From NCBI GenBank assembly GCA_945643635.1, contig CALZFC010000005.1:10976001-11040000 (forward strand): a DNA stretch of 64,000 nt, in the 5' to 3' direction. Positions 10,104-21,537 of the stretch are shown in pieces; position 1 is the first letter of the stretch, and every line of letters starts with the position of its first letter. Position numbers and translations under genes: made by a program. The stretch is from Allodiplogaster sudhausi. Lineage: Eukaryota > Nematoda > Chromadorea > Rhabditida > Diplogasteridae. Under the pieces are notes generated by a model. That model did no database searches, had not been told where the DNA came from, and was given only the letters and a program-made list of their open reading frames with translations.

Positions 10104-12641
10104 AGCGTAATAAAGAGACGGAGCGCGAAACTAGTGCGGAGAGTATTTAAATTACCGTAATTCTTTATCTTCCTATCTTCAACGAATATCTTTGGATCGA
10201 TGATCCAATGCTGACAGTGATCGCAATGACGTGAGACATGGAACTCTCATTTCTTGTAGGAAAGTGTAAAAAAAATTTATTTGCTCAAAGAATTGTGTGG
10301 TCTGAATGTTCAGAATGGCCGGTAGTATTGAACATCTTCTAATCGTAAGAGTTGCAGCACAATCAAGTCCGTATCTTGCGGCCTCCAATCCCTCGGGAGG
10401 GGGGGGGGGCAGAGCCGGCAAATGGCCCAAAACTTTTTGGGCGGCCGGCCCGGCCCGAACGATTTCCGGGCGCTAGAATTATGGGCCCGGCCCGGCCTGT
10501 GGGACCGTTTGAGCCCGCTTTAAAAAAAAAATTCCGGGGAAAAAGTCCGACAAGCTACAGAGCATTTTGAAATTCAGATTTTTTCACGCTCATGCTATGA
10601 ACATTCATTTTAAGGTATAGAATAAAAAGTTTTAAGGGGAAAAATGGACAAATGAAGAAAGTTTTGCACTTAATACCTATCGTCCTTACTGGACGACATC
10701 GTGTGCTTATCGGGCCCAAACGGGCTCACGGGCCCGCCCAACTTTTTTGGGCCCAGCCCGGGGCCCTGGGAAATTGGGCCGGCCCGCCCCGCGGGCCCGC
10801 CAGGGCCGGGCCATGCCGGGCCGGGCCGGGCCGTTACCGGCTCTGGGGGGGATCAAAGTAGTGCTGACAGGTCGACGACCTCTCAGCGCTTCTTTGACCA
10901 CAAGGTTATGAGTGCGACGACTGTCGATTTTATTTGTACCAGGGAATATCGTAGCATGTTGAGGACACTTCATATGGACTGGGCATTTAACAAAATAAAA
11001 TTTTTGAATTGGAGATAAAACTGAAGAAAAAGTAATGATAGAAATGCAAATTCTACGTTCAATTAATACCTCGTCGAATCGATGCAACCACGCGAGCACG
11101 AAGCCGACTGCCGCAGTCGTCACGACGAGCAGCACGCTCGTGGCCACCATGCAGCAACTCCTGACACGAAAAGGCAGAGCTACCGTAATTCAAACGTGAA
11201 ATGTTAGCGCCACCCTGCAGTAGCTCCTGACACGAAAAGACAGAGATACCGTAATTCATACTGACTTAGAGCTACCATGCAGCAACTCCTGACACGAAAA
11301 GACACAGCTACCGAAAAGACAGACAGAGCTTAATTTTTAAGGTCAATTTTTTAAACTTTAATCTTTTATGCCTATAAATCGATTGACTAGTAAGAACAGA
11401 AAAGCATCCGCCTTAGAAAAAAAAAGATATTTCATGACCACTTTATAAAGTATAAAATGCTGCTATCGCGGACTTTCATAATATGAAAAACATTCTCAAA
11501 CAACCAATGATCATCTGCTTACTCTTTTGCTAATTATTAATGCCTTAATTAATTTTAGCTATTATATGTACCTTTTAATGAACTGCGCCCGGAAAGCGAT
11601 CGGATAGTAGATCGCCGTGAGACGCTCCACGCCCATGAGAACTTGGATGATCGGCGGCCAGAGGTCGCCTGACACAAAGATATGGAATTCTGATTTGATT
11701 TTTTTTCTTTCTTTTTTATTTGGTGTGATAATAGAAATCATGATTGATTCGGTCTTTCTCATCTCTGACTTCTATCTGTCTGTGTTTCTTTTTCCTCTTT
11801 CAAGCTCTTCAACCTCGTCCTTTCTTCTCTCCGTTTCGCTCTGCTTACATTCACTCTCTCCGTATCCAGCTTTTCTCTGTTTGTCTCGTTCACTCTCTCA
11901 TATCTCCCTCTCTCTCTCACCAATCCCTCTCATCCATAGCCACGGCTCGACGGCGCACGCCCACGGCGTCCTAATCGGAATCCTCAGCTCCCTCATGACA
12001 TCCCCGTAGAGCGCCACTCGATTCAGGCCCATCAGCATGACGGCGGCGCAGTTGCAGAAGTCACCGAGGGCCAGCGCGATCAGGAGCTGGAGGAAATGGT
12101 AATTTGAAGTTCCCGCCAATTTTTTTCTTTTTAACACCAGTCATTCTTTGCTGAATTTCTATACCAAGTAAAACTAAAGGAGTTGTCTCTTTTACTTCTA
12201 CGGAATGCTCCTTTAACGTAAACCACCAATGAAATTTCAACAACACTTTTTCACCCTCGTTCTCTCTCTCTCTTTCTCTTTCTCTTTCTGTCTCTCTCTC
12301 GCTTGCTCACCTTATACTTCTCCCGAAACGGCCGATGTGACATGAAAACGGATAGTAGCAAAATGTTGATCATCGTGAAGAAGGCGCCGAGTACTACGTT
12401 CACCTGAATTTTTTTAGTTTCTAAAAAAATGTAAAAAATTAAATATAAATATCTAGTTAAAAAGTGGTAAAGTAAAAGGAGAAAAACTTTATCAACATAA
12501 ACGGTTGTTAATTATGATAGAAGAATTAGTGTAAGTAACAGTGTGAGTCGCGATGAAATCGTCCATATGTTCGGTGAAATTTCGTGGAACATCAACATAG
12601 AAAACCGGGTCCTCGGAGACTGCCAGCGGTGTTGTCGCCAT
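7503..12641 (-). CDS. Seven-transmembrane G-protein-coupled receptor, nematode chemoreceptor-like (receptor B)
   Basis: Nine exons join in phase: 12540-12641, 12311-12403, 11921-12086, 11572-11668, 11070-11160, 8600-8745, 8184-8295, 7823-8024, 7503-7636; 380 residues. The N-terminus carries an NFT glycosylation site. TM1 is VNVVLGAFFTMINILLLSVF, TM2 contains LLIALALGDFCNC, and TM3 follows GDLWPP and ends MGVERLTAIYYP, with ER in the place of the class A DRY Arg. TM4 is in the 91-nt exon, TM5 follows CGRKAAFS, TM6 holds VLVCIPNLVSL, and TM7 holds NSGVNFFVYLALN, replacing NPxxY. The tail is basic (RKKRKS). The closest style I know is nematode serpentine receptors such as SRSX, but the subfamily is not settled. 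Intron 5 (2.3 kb) holds a MITE, an hAT-like element and an antisense TTL fragment. The ligand is unknown. Confidence 0.82.
8880..9175. mobile_element. Degenerate copy of a TTAA-type MITE in receptor B intron 5
   Basis: About 250 bp clearly similar to 26754-27037, sharing gctctctcgaccgagcgaca and gaattagctacg. The right end (taattattcg ... tccttcaag) matches that copy's inverted end, while the left end is eroded. It is an old non-autonomous element with no coding capacity. Confidence 0.75.
9597..9740 (+). pseudogene. Truncated transthyretin-like fragment, signal peptide plus first strand
   Basis: An acceptor-like site (ttctgttcag) precedes ATG 9597. The 47-residue reading begins MKEARMLGLALLLAMPLLAA, a signal peptide, and continues MTIYLDLTCPEELLL, which matches the start of the TTL gene at 5383 in spacing and cysteine, then ends at a stop where the family would continue with KVQLWDY. 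It lies antisense in intron 5 of receptor B. No downstream TTL exons were found. A TATATAAAC box near 9389 lies upstream. Probably a gene remnant; a tiny secreted peptide cannot be excluded. Confidence 0.55.
10061..10100 (+). repeat. (GA)n microsatellite
   Basis: About 20 pure GA units, inside receptor B intron 5. Confidence 0.95.
10410..10845. mobile_element. hAT-like GC-rich MITE, copy 1
   Basis: Terminal inverted repeats begin CAGAGCCGGYAA and end in its complement, the CAGNG style of hAT elements. Inside the ends are reiterated GGGCCGGGCC blocks, and the centre is AT-rich. The centre is similar to 42992-43393 in the opposite orientation (cttatcgggccca, tcattttaa). The target duplication falls in a G-run and cannot be judged. 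It has no coding capacity. ORFs rich in Gly/Pro/Arg here are artefacts of the GC blocks. Confidence 0.8.
11148..11313. repeat. Three tandem 62-66 bp units covering a splice acceptor and exon start
   Basis: Units 11148-11213, 11214-11275 and 11276-11313 (partial) share catgcagcaactcctgacacg and ctaccgtaattca. On the - strand each unit repeats the acceptor (CGTGTCAG) and the first bases of receptor B exon 5 (GAGTTGCTGCATGG), so the real exon is preceded by two decoy acceptors. Confidence 0.85.
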
Positions 12642-13649
12642 GTTTCCTAGGCGATGGAAAAGAGTATAGTAATTATATTGTTTTAATAAAGGATAAAATT
12701 CATGTTAAAATTCACCACGGAAAATACAAATGGATATTCGATGCTAGTGAGAAATGTTTAAGCTTTGCCCCAAGCATATGTCTATACGACGTAGGGATCT
12801 ACTTCTAGGAGAAGAAAGCGAGAGAGCGATGTTGATGAGACGCAGAGAAAGAGAGCTGATGGCGAGTGAGAAGAAGAGAGTTAGAGAAAAAACGCAGGAT
12901 GAACTTGGAGGCTCAGGTTACACCAATAGTAGGACATGATACATGCACTTGAATACATACGAACTGAGGGTGAGTCACCCTCTGAGTCCAGGCAGATAAG
13001 TTCTAAAGAACCATCAAGAATCAGTTTATGAAAACGAAATGATTCGAGAGAGTCTGAAAGGAAAGATGGGCCAGAGAAGCAGATAAATCGAGAAACAAAA
13101 AAGAGTAGGGAAAGTTGATTTACGCACGTTGGCAACATATGTATGTACATATATGTCTCTACATTACCAAGTACCATGGAAGCGTGGGGCACAACATTGC
13201 TGTTTAAAAAAGAGTAGTAATATCTAAAGACATAAAAAAAACCAGAAAGGCTGACATGGCGAGTCAGACACAGAGAGAGTGAGGGAGTTAATAGAGAGCG
13301 GAATAGATAGAGAGATAGAAAGAGAGAATGAGTGTTAGAGAGAGAGAGAGGGAGAGAAGGAGAGTGTTTGAGAAGGCGGCAAGGAAGGCAGATTTAATAA
13401 GCCTAATATTCTCTAGGGAAACATTTCTCTTTCTCTGTCTGGCTTTGTCCAGTTCATCTATCTTGTTGGCATCTCATTTTTCTTTTCTTCATTTTCTCCC
13501 TTTTTTCAATTTTTGGCACTCGGCCAAAGAGCAACTCGTCCTTTTTCGAACTGTTTCACTGAGAAGATGAGGGAAGCCCCTCGAGTAATAAGAAGAATGT
13601 AACATATGATCTTTGTTTCGAGTATTCTTTCCTTCTCTCTCTCCCACTG

Positions 13650-13698
<49 letters not shown>

Positions 13699-16600
13699 GA
13701 TTCTCGATATCTCTCCCTCTTTATCTCTCTTTTCTCTCGCTCTCATTGCTCACTCCTTCTTTCTCGTTAAGCTAAAACGGATGGCTTCCCAGTGTCACGT
13801 GGACGGCGATGACAATAACAACACAATAAGGAACTTGTAAACTTTTCAGCAAAAAAAGTGGTAAAACAAAACTGTTTGAAGGAGGGCGATCTCCGAAACG
13901 ACTAAAATTTCATTTGTATGTATGTTGAAAACAAGAATGATGTGTACAATTTTGCGCACATGACTACTAATATTCTATTCAGACCTGGCGAGAGGCTGCT
14001 CAAAAAAGGGACGAGAAACAGAAGAATAACCCCTACTCACCCCCCCCCCCACATAGTCCCCTTTCCTCGCCCCCCCCCCCTGGCTCTAACCACCCTTTTT
14101 TCTCATTCCCACGGCGTCCCCTCAGCATGCATCTGAAAGGGAAACTTTGCCTTCATCTGGAATTCTTTCTATATTTCTCTCAATTTCATATATCCTCTCA
14201 ATCAGGGTAATTTTCTCGTTCTCACAGTCAGCTCCTCTCGTTCTCCTCTCTCTCTTTCTCTCTTTCATAGAATCCCTCGCTGAAGAAGCATCCCTAAAGA
14301 GACTTGCGAAGCGTTCCTAAATAATTCGTGCCCTTAGCTTCTGAAAAGTTGATACAACAAAGAACTTTCATATGAAACGCCTAGAAAGATTTTCCTTTCA
14401 AAAGTCGTAAAAATCGTGAGATGAGCATCAAATGGGGAGAATTGAATAAATTAGCTCACTAATTGTAGGAGGGATTCAATGGCGGCATTTTCAATGCCAT
14501 ATCAAATCTTAAAGCGCCAACTGTAAAGATGAAAATTCATGTGGCTAAATGTTTATTTAAAGTGTTGAAATAACATTTTTTTTAACAAGTTGTTAAAGAA
14601 ATTTCAAGATATCCGTATAGAAATATGTGAAAATGAGAGGTGCTAAGAGAAAACAGGAGGAAAAACAGCAGTTGTTATTGCTTTACGAATGCAAGGATTA
14701 GGGTTTCAGTGATTCATATATTGGACTCGGAACGAATCAACATTCATATATTCGCGGGTCTCTGCATTCACCCCCTTCACGGGTGAAACAACGGGCAAAC
14801 ATATGGAATAGCACCAGTGGCATTCCCCGACATCCATATACCACCGCTGTGAGGAAATCTTTCTTCGTTCACAATGGATGATGAATGGATTCCTCCATTC
14901 AGGTACGGGGTCGGTACCTAAAACAACTTCAGTCCAACGGAGTTGGAATGAAAAATCGAGTGAGTATAGGGGAATATAGACAAGCACGAGAGCGATGCAG
15001 TGAATAAGAAGAGTGCTATGACCAAAAAAGGGGGGAGGCAAGAAAAGAAAAAGTAGTGCCAAATAAGAACACGCACATGATGAACAGACATGTGTGGTAT
15101 TATTTATAAACGGAGAAGAAGAAGAAATATGGGGGAGGATTCGGGGAGGATAGTTATGCACTAAGCTTTGAGAGAGAGAGAGAGAGAGAGAGAATTCATG
15201 CCCCGGACAGGGTTCGAAGCACAAGTCTGAATGTGACACATATCTAAAGAGTACTCGCAAAAGCTTGTGTGTGTAAATTAGAAACGGAAAGAAAAATGGA
15301 ACCAAGCAGCATCTGGGCAGAAAAAGGAGGGATACATACAACATTTATTTATTTTATAATAAAGCGATATTGCGACAAAATATGTATCATTATAAAGGTG
15401 TGAAGCTGTGTGAAAGATGCAAGTGTGAGGCCAGCGGAAAGATATAGTCAGAGATTGAAAACAGACGTGGAGTCACCCGCAGGAATTTATACAGGTGTCC
15501 GAGCATTGAAGGGCAGAGAGATGCCACGAAAGGAAACAGAGAACCAGTAGAGGCACAGAACGAGATACATATATAGAGAAAGCAAGAGAGAGAGAGAGAG
15601 AGAGAAGGAGTGAGAGGTAGGGAGAAAGAGAGTGAGAGACTGAAAATGAACCTGGGAAACGAGAGAGAGAGGGAGAAAGTGTGAGAGCGAGAGAGAATGA
15701 ACCAGGGAAGAGGAGAGAGAGAGAGAGTGATAGAGAGAGAGAATTTCAGAGAACAAGCGTCCGGGAGTAATACTAGTTAGTCTGTGTACTTCGCAATTGT
15801 AATTTCATTCGGGAAAGCCCTTCCTTCCTTCTCTTATCGCTCTCTCCCTTTCTAGTCTACTTTCTCTAATCCTCTCTAACCCAAGCACTCCCTCCATTTT
15901 TTCCTCCTCTTGTTGCTCCCCCAGAGGAAGTGTAGAAAAAAAAGTTTCCGTAACTGGAACACGTTGTCTCACATTCACAATCTCGAATCTTGTTAGCTTC
16001 TCTCGTCTGTCTGGAGTTTTTCAAGAGCATAAAAAATAGAGTTCCCTCTAGATCTACCAAAGCAGCAGAGGCCTGACTAGACTAATTGTAGTCAATTCAT
16101 CTCGTTCAACTTCTACTCGTCGCCTATTTCTTCCATTCCTCGTTATTGCCCACGTGTCTGGAGAATAGCAGAGGAACGTCCTTTGGGACATCTATTTCTC
16201 TCCTTCCCTCTCTCTCTCTCTCTCTCGTTCTCTCGTTCTGTCACTCACTCTTACTCGTACTTTCGTTCTCTCATTCATTCTCTCCCCTCTCTCTGTCTCA
16301 TGTCTCTTCTCTCTCTCCCCTCCTCTCTCTCAGATAAAGAAGAATCCTGTCATTCCTCATCGCTCACGCGATGAAGATGCACTCACGCACTTTCATAAGT
16401 ATCTGACAGAAGTAGCATTGCAGATGCAGCAGTAAAGGAATAAAGAACATTTATGTATGTATATTTGCAGACAGTTATGTATGGAGAAAACAGTGACATT
16501 ATTTGTTTTTATTTGTTATTGTTAAAATTATTCGATTAAGAAAATAAGAAATGTACCATGTCTTTTCGAAACAATTTTTAACCGAAAAAGGCGACAAAAA

Positions 16601-17335
16601 TGTCGGTTTGAAATCCAAAATGCACGCTTATATACATACATACATCAGGCATAATGACAATGTAGAACCTGTTACGTTCTGCCCCAAAGAAAATGATACA
16701 GAGTTTGAGCTGTAGCACATCTATGTTCATAGAGATAGAAGAGTGTACAAAGTTGCAGGGTTTCTTACTTTTTGTTAACGAAAAAAATCCGTTAATAATG
16801 GGTACAGTAGAGGATTTCAGAGAAGCTTGCAATCGGACGCGGCGCAATGCACATGTTTGTTTGAACATAATGTGGCCTTTTGACAGGCTAAAGCTGCAAA
16901 ACAAGGGCAGAGGAAATTATAGAGTTGGAGGGATAAAGAAGACAGCGGTATGCTTTCAGATCTAATACATCTCTATATGTATAAAGAAGCGTTTGCAAAG
17001 CTCCAGGGGTGGGTTACTCTTTTTTGATAAAAAAATATATAAAAAATAATCGGGACACAGAGGAATTCAGAGAAATATTTGTTCTGACGCTATATAATCC
17101 AAATGTTTAAATGTGGCCTTTTGAAGCTGCAAAAGATGACAGAGAAAATGATAGAGTTGTGAGAGAGGCAGAACAGCGGGAAGCTTTCGGAGATGTGTGC
17201 CTGACAATAAGAGGTGTACATGAAAGACAAGGACACGATTCTCTCTTTCTCTCTAACTCTCTCCCTCTTTCCCTCCCCTCTCTCATTCTTTTTCTTTCTC
17301 TCTGGCTTCCACTATCTCTATGATTCTCGTCCTTG

Positions 17336-17371
<36 letters not shown>

Positions 17372-18578
17372 CCTCGCCTGCTATCATTCTTCCGCACTCT
17401 ATTTTTGCCGAAGGATCTGAAGTAATGCTGGGGTCTTTGTCTTCTTGGGGGGCAGTTCCCTTTGAATGTGGAAAGGTGAGAAAAAAGGCGTGGGAAAAAG
17501 CGAAGCATTTTCTGAAGTAGAAGAAGTGGAAAGATTCACTGAAGGCAGAAGTTGTTTTACATCGAAGTAAAAATTAATGCCATAGTAATTGGTAGAGAGG
17601 AGGGGAACTAAGGAGAGAAGGAGTGAGATGGAGGGAGATAAGGTGAGAGAGAGGGAGATACGAGACAGAGAGACAACATAGGGGAATGTAGAGATCGGGA
17701 GAGACCTAGGCCCTGAGAGAGAGAGGAGAAACAGAGAAGCATCTAGAGAATGGATAAAGTGTCAAGTTAATTCAAGATGAAAACACACAAGAAGACTACT
17801 GTTTCGAAAGTGATAGACTTATCGTTAGAGAGGAATAGATAAAGAAACTGCGGGTAAATAGAGATCCCGGGTAGTGAGTAAGCCTGAGTAAATAAACGAT
17901 TAGGGTGAAGCGGATAACACAAAACTATTTTGTGAATACATACATATTTTTGCATTAAAAAGAATTCCTCTAGCTTGCGAAAAAAGTTCTTGCGAATAAC
18001 GTTCTTGATCATATTCAGCATCTGATGAATTATGAAGTATGTTTTGCACTCAGTTTCCCTCTCCGAAACCGCGTCTGACTCATTTGATATGTGCATTCTC
18101 TCATGCAGCAGTCTTTTGTTTGTATGCGAATGAGAGCTTCGAGAGGCGCTGAGCTTTTCAGTCATTTGAAAAAAAATGCATAGATTTATATCATTCACAA
18201 ATATTTCATGTCTATTACGTATGTCATGGACGTCAGTACAAATGTAAACAATCGACTGTATAAACTTGAAAATCTATTTGAATGTTTAATGGCGTTTTGA
18301 TGTATTGTTGAATACTTGAGTAAGACATGATATTGCAGTAGAGAGTTAAGAATTTGCACAAAAAAAATCGATACATGCATACATACATATTTACATACAT
18401 GTTGTAAGAGATATTGCTGAAGCTGTGTCTTTCTTTTGCCTTCTACTTGACAAACAGATACTGTTCAACGAAGAGAAATACATTCCAAAGTGAAAATCTT
18501 TTGCGTTCGCACAATGATTCATCGTTTGCCTATCCAGTGATGCGCTTGGCGCCAAGTTTCTGTGGAGTGCAAAACCCG
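12642..18578. other. Large intergenic region, CT/GA microsatellites, no supported gene
   Basis: About 5.9 kb between receptors A and B. It is dominated by CT or GA runs (13621-13700, 15171-15192, 15590-15740, 16200-16330, 17240-17370), poly-C stretches (14040-14082) and AT-rich DNA. ORFs here are low-complexity Ser/Leu or Arg/Glu products of the repeats. A copy of one MITE end (ggagggcgatctccgaaa) sits near 13880. No in-phase exon pairs were found. Confidence 0.6.
13662..13696 (+). repeat. (CT)n microsatellite
   Basis: Pure CT run within a longer CT-rich tract at 13630-13770. Confidence 0.95.
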
Positions 18579-21537
18579 TCACTTCTCTGGTGTGGAGGTG
18601 GCGGCGACGGGAAGAATGAAGCGCGCGAGCTCCTCCCGCTCTCCTGCGCCTTTGCTTCTTCTTCCGCTCGTTACTGGCCATCTCATGACATCGAGCACTC
18701 TCTGGCGGAACTCGCTGTTCAGCGCAAGATAGACGAAGAAGTTAGCTCCCGAATTGACGCAGGTCGCCCAGACGGCAGGGCGCGCGATCTCATCCGACAC
18801 CTTGGAAACACACCGAAATTTGAGGGATTTTTAGTGCGCATGCGGTAAAGTTGACCAAGTTATGAATTTGGGTCACAATGAAATGCTATAAAAATAAATA
18901 TACTAAAAATTTAATGGAATAGGATATAAAAAAAAACAAGAATAAAAGGAAAGTTGGCACCTTTTTATAGAGCACGGACATGAGTGACAGGAGATTTGGC
19001 AGTGCAACGAGTGCAGTTGAGCAGAAGGATACGGCGAGATAGAAGCGGAAGCGTTCCGTGCCTCGTGCAGAGCCTCGCGCAGTGCTTAATGAGAACTGTT
19101 AAAGAAAAAAATAATAATATCAACAACAACAACAAAAGAAGCGCCTACTCCAGCGACATTTGATGTTGCCTCGCACGTAGAAACGCGGCCAGATTCAGAA
19201 GCGCGCCAATCATATAGCCTGTAATTTTGGATTTCTTATAATATCATATATTTTATTATAAAAAAATCGAAATAACTTTTTTTATTCAATTTATGACTGA
19301 AAGTCATCTTCTTTGCGCGATGCAAGTGGGAGAGTATTTGTGGTCATGGCATTTAGGATCGGTAAAACAATTCTGTACTTTAAATTATTTTCAAGATACC
19401 GCTAGGTTTGAGAAGAAGGAAAAAGATGAAATTACTTGAAAAGGACAGGCAAGCAAAGAAACCAGCAATATTCGTGACGTAGACGAATAACCCGTAATCA
19501 TTCGAGAATGCTGCCTTGCGTCCGCAGTGGAACTTGACCTTATAGGAGGGCGATCACCGAAAAGTCATTGACGATAAATGAACCATCTTAGTTATTTTCG
19601 AATAGTCTGGGGCATGCAGAAAAAGAATATGTATATGAAAATGTACAAGAAAGTTCCATATTCAAGTAGAATGAACTTTAAAATGCAAATTTTGAATGAA
19701 TTTGTGATTGGTGTGCCAGGGAAAAAGCAGAACCCATCGGTAGAATCCCAACTTCACGGCCACGTACCCATCGCGGGAAAATAAAATTACAAGGATTTGA
19801 AGAAATTGTTATGGTGAATGCTTTATCACCTTTTGGTTCATTTGTTTTAGAAAATGTTTTTATAAATTCTTGTTACGCAAAACATTATCAAATTGGTATA
19901 ACAGCAATAACAACCCGCTTCAAAAAACACACGCACATTCCTAGTCTACCGTACATTTTTGAGTAATTAAACGGACTTCCGTTAGAAGTATTTGTACGTT
20001 TGAACGCACATTACTGTATTTTCGGTGATCGCCCTTCTTTAAATATAAAGACGCATTTGTCAAGTATGTTGAGAAAAGTTAGTAAGCCTTTTTCTAACGA
20101 CTAGGTTGTAAGCAATTTCGTATAAATAAATTTCGAAAGAAAATGCATGAATTTCAAAATGAAATAGGTAACTAAGGTAAATTTCAAATGAAAAAAAAAA
20201 TTTCAGATGAAATAAATAAAAATTAAAATGTGACACGAACCGCTTCGTCTCGTCTCGCATAGACCGCGACTAGCGCTGTGCCGAGCGAGAGCAACACAAA
20301 GACTCCGCTGGCGCCAATGCTCCAATATGAGCTCAAAAAATTGCATAAATCATTTAAAAAAAATTGTGCTACTTTATTTCATAAATATTTCAGCGTAAAA
20401 CATAGCAAAAACTTGAAATAAAAAAAGTAATTTAATAATAGTACTTTGTGAAACAAAATAAAAATTAATTACCTACCGATTCCGCATGTTGGCGCGGAAG
20501 AGAATGGGCATGAAGACGGCGAAGACGCGCTCGGCGCCCATCATTACTTGAATCGACGGCGGCCACAGATCTCCTAGAGCGAACGGTTATTTTCGTAGTT
20601 TGTATGTCATTGTTCGGGTTTAGATTTGCTTCTTATTTTAGTTCAATAGATTCTAATTTACCTTTATGAATTAATGTATTGATCTTGAAGAGAGCGAAAA
20701 AAAGACTGCTAACCAATACACCGAACCCACACCCACGGCTCACTCGCGCACTGAGCGACCGTGCGAACGGGAACGAGGCTTGACGATAAGACGGAGGAAT
20801 ACAGGCGGACCTGAATTTTAAAGGTAAGGAAAGAGAGAGAGAGCGCGCGGACGAGAGAGGGAGAGAGAGAAAGAGTATAGAGAGAAAAGAGAATGAGAGA
20901 AAGAATATAGAGAGAACAGAGAGGGGGAAAGGGCATAAAGTGAAGGGAGAGAGAGAGAGAAAGAGTATAGAGCGAAATCTCTCACCCTATTAATGCCCAT
21001 CAACATGATTCCGAGGCAATTCGTGAAGTCTGCAAGAGCGAGAGCGATCAGAATCTGCGAATAAAAGAAATAAAAGAATCGAAGAATTACGAACAGAAAA
21101 TAAACATAAAATACAAAATATACATTTTTAAAACAATTTCAAGTATAAAGAAAGAAAACTCGAATACCTTATACTTAAGCCGAAATGGCGGGTGTGTGAG
21201 GAAGACGAGCAGCAGAGGCACGTTGATCAATGCGCATAAGGCCCCGATTATTATGTTCACCTGTTAAGTAATTAAAATTTAATTACTTATTAATTGTATT
21301 ATAATTTTATTAAAAGACATAATTCATACTGTCAAATTTTGATAGAAGACCTGAAGAAATATAGACATTTTTACACATTTAAAATGTAAAAAAAATTCGA
21401 AAACGAAATTATTTAAAATATATATTCAGTGCTACCGTATGCTTCGTGATGAGATCTTCCGTTGCTGATGAATTTAGGTGCGTGTAGTCGACGCCATCGT
21501 AGAAGCCATGATGATCCGCTTCCTCTTCGTCGTTCAT
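18579..21537 (-). CDS. Seven-transmembrane G-protein-coupled receptor, nematode chemoreceptor-like (receptor A)
   Basis: Ten exons: 21436-21537, 21168-21260, 20986-21054, 20714-20810, 20477-20573, 20241-20331, 19436-19538, 19158-19218, about 18961-19084, and 18579-18800; about 352 residues. The N-terminus has an NSS site. TM1 is NIIIGALCALINVPLLLVFL, TM2 ILIALALADFTNCLGI, TM3 comes after GDLWPP and ends MGAERVFAVFMP, TM4 holds GVFVLLSLGTALVA, TM5 follows CGRKAAFS, TM6 holds TALVALPNLLSLMSV, and TM7 NSGANFFVYLALNSEFR. It has two introns that receptor B lacks, after TM2 and within the TM5 region. The acceptor of the ninth exon is uncertain. A MITE lies in intron 6 against the exon 7 acceptor. 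Function is inferred from the fold; subfamily and ligand are unknown. Confidence 0.8.
19545..20038. mobile_element. MITE of about 0.5 kb in receptor A intron 6
   Basis: The ends are inverted repeats: ggagggcgatcaccgaaaa at 19545 and ttttcggtgatcgccctt ending about 20036. The centre is AT-rich and noncoding. The left end starts 6 nt from the exon 7 acceptor (CTATAAG|GTC on the - strand), so the element supplies the pyrimidine tract of that intron. A single related end lies near 13880. The superfamily is not assigned because the target duplication is unclear. Confidence 0.7.

Noticed and set aside
10352..11018. Gly/Pro/Arg-rich ORFs on both strands
   Set aside because: They translate the GGGCCGGGCC arrays of the hAT-like MITE and lack splice partners.
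13872..13905. Possible second MITE of the 19545 family
   Set aside because: Only one end (ggagggcgatctccgaaa) is present; no inverted partner was found nearby, so it is noted as a solo end and not annotated as an element.
15195..15225. tRNA-like ggttcgaa near 15209
   Set aside because: No matching acceptor stem or cloverleaf could be drawn around it.
14706..15344. 212-codon - strand ORF
   Set aside because: Low-complexity, partly a GA repeat, with no domain, no splice context and no similarity to anything else in the window.
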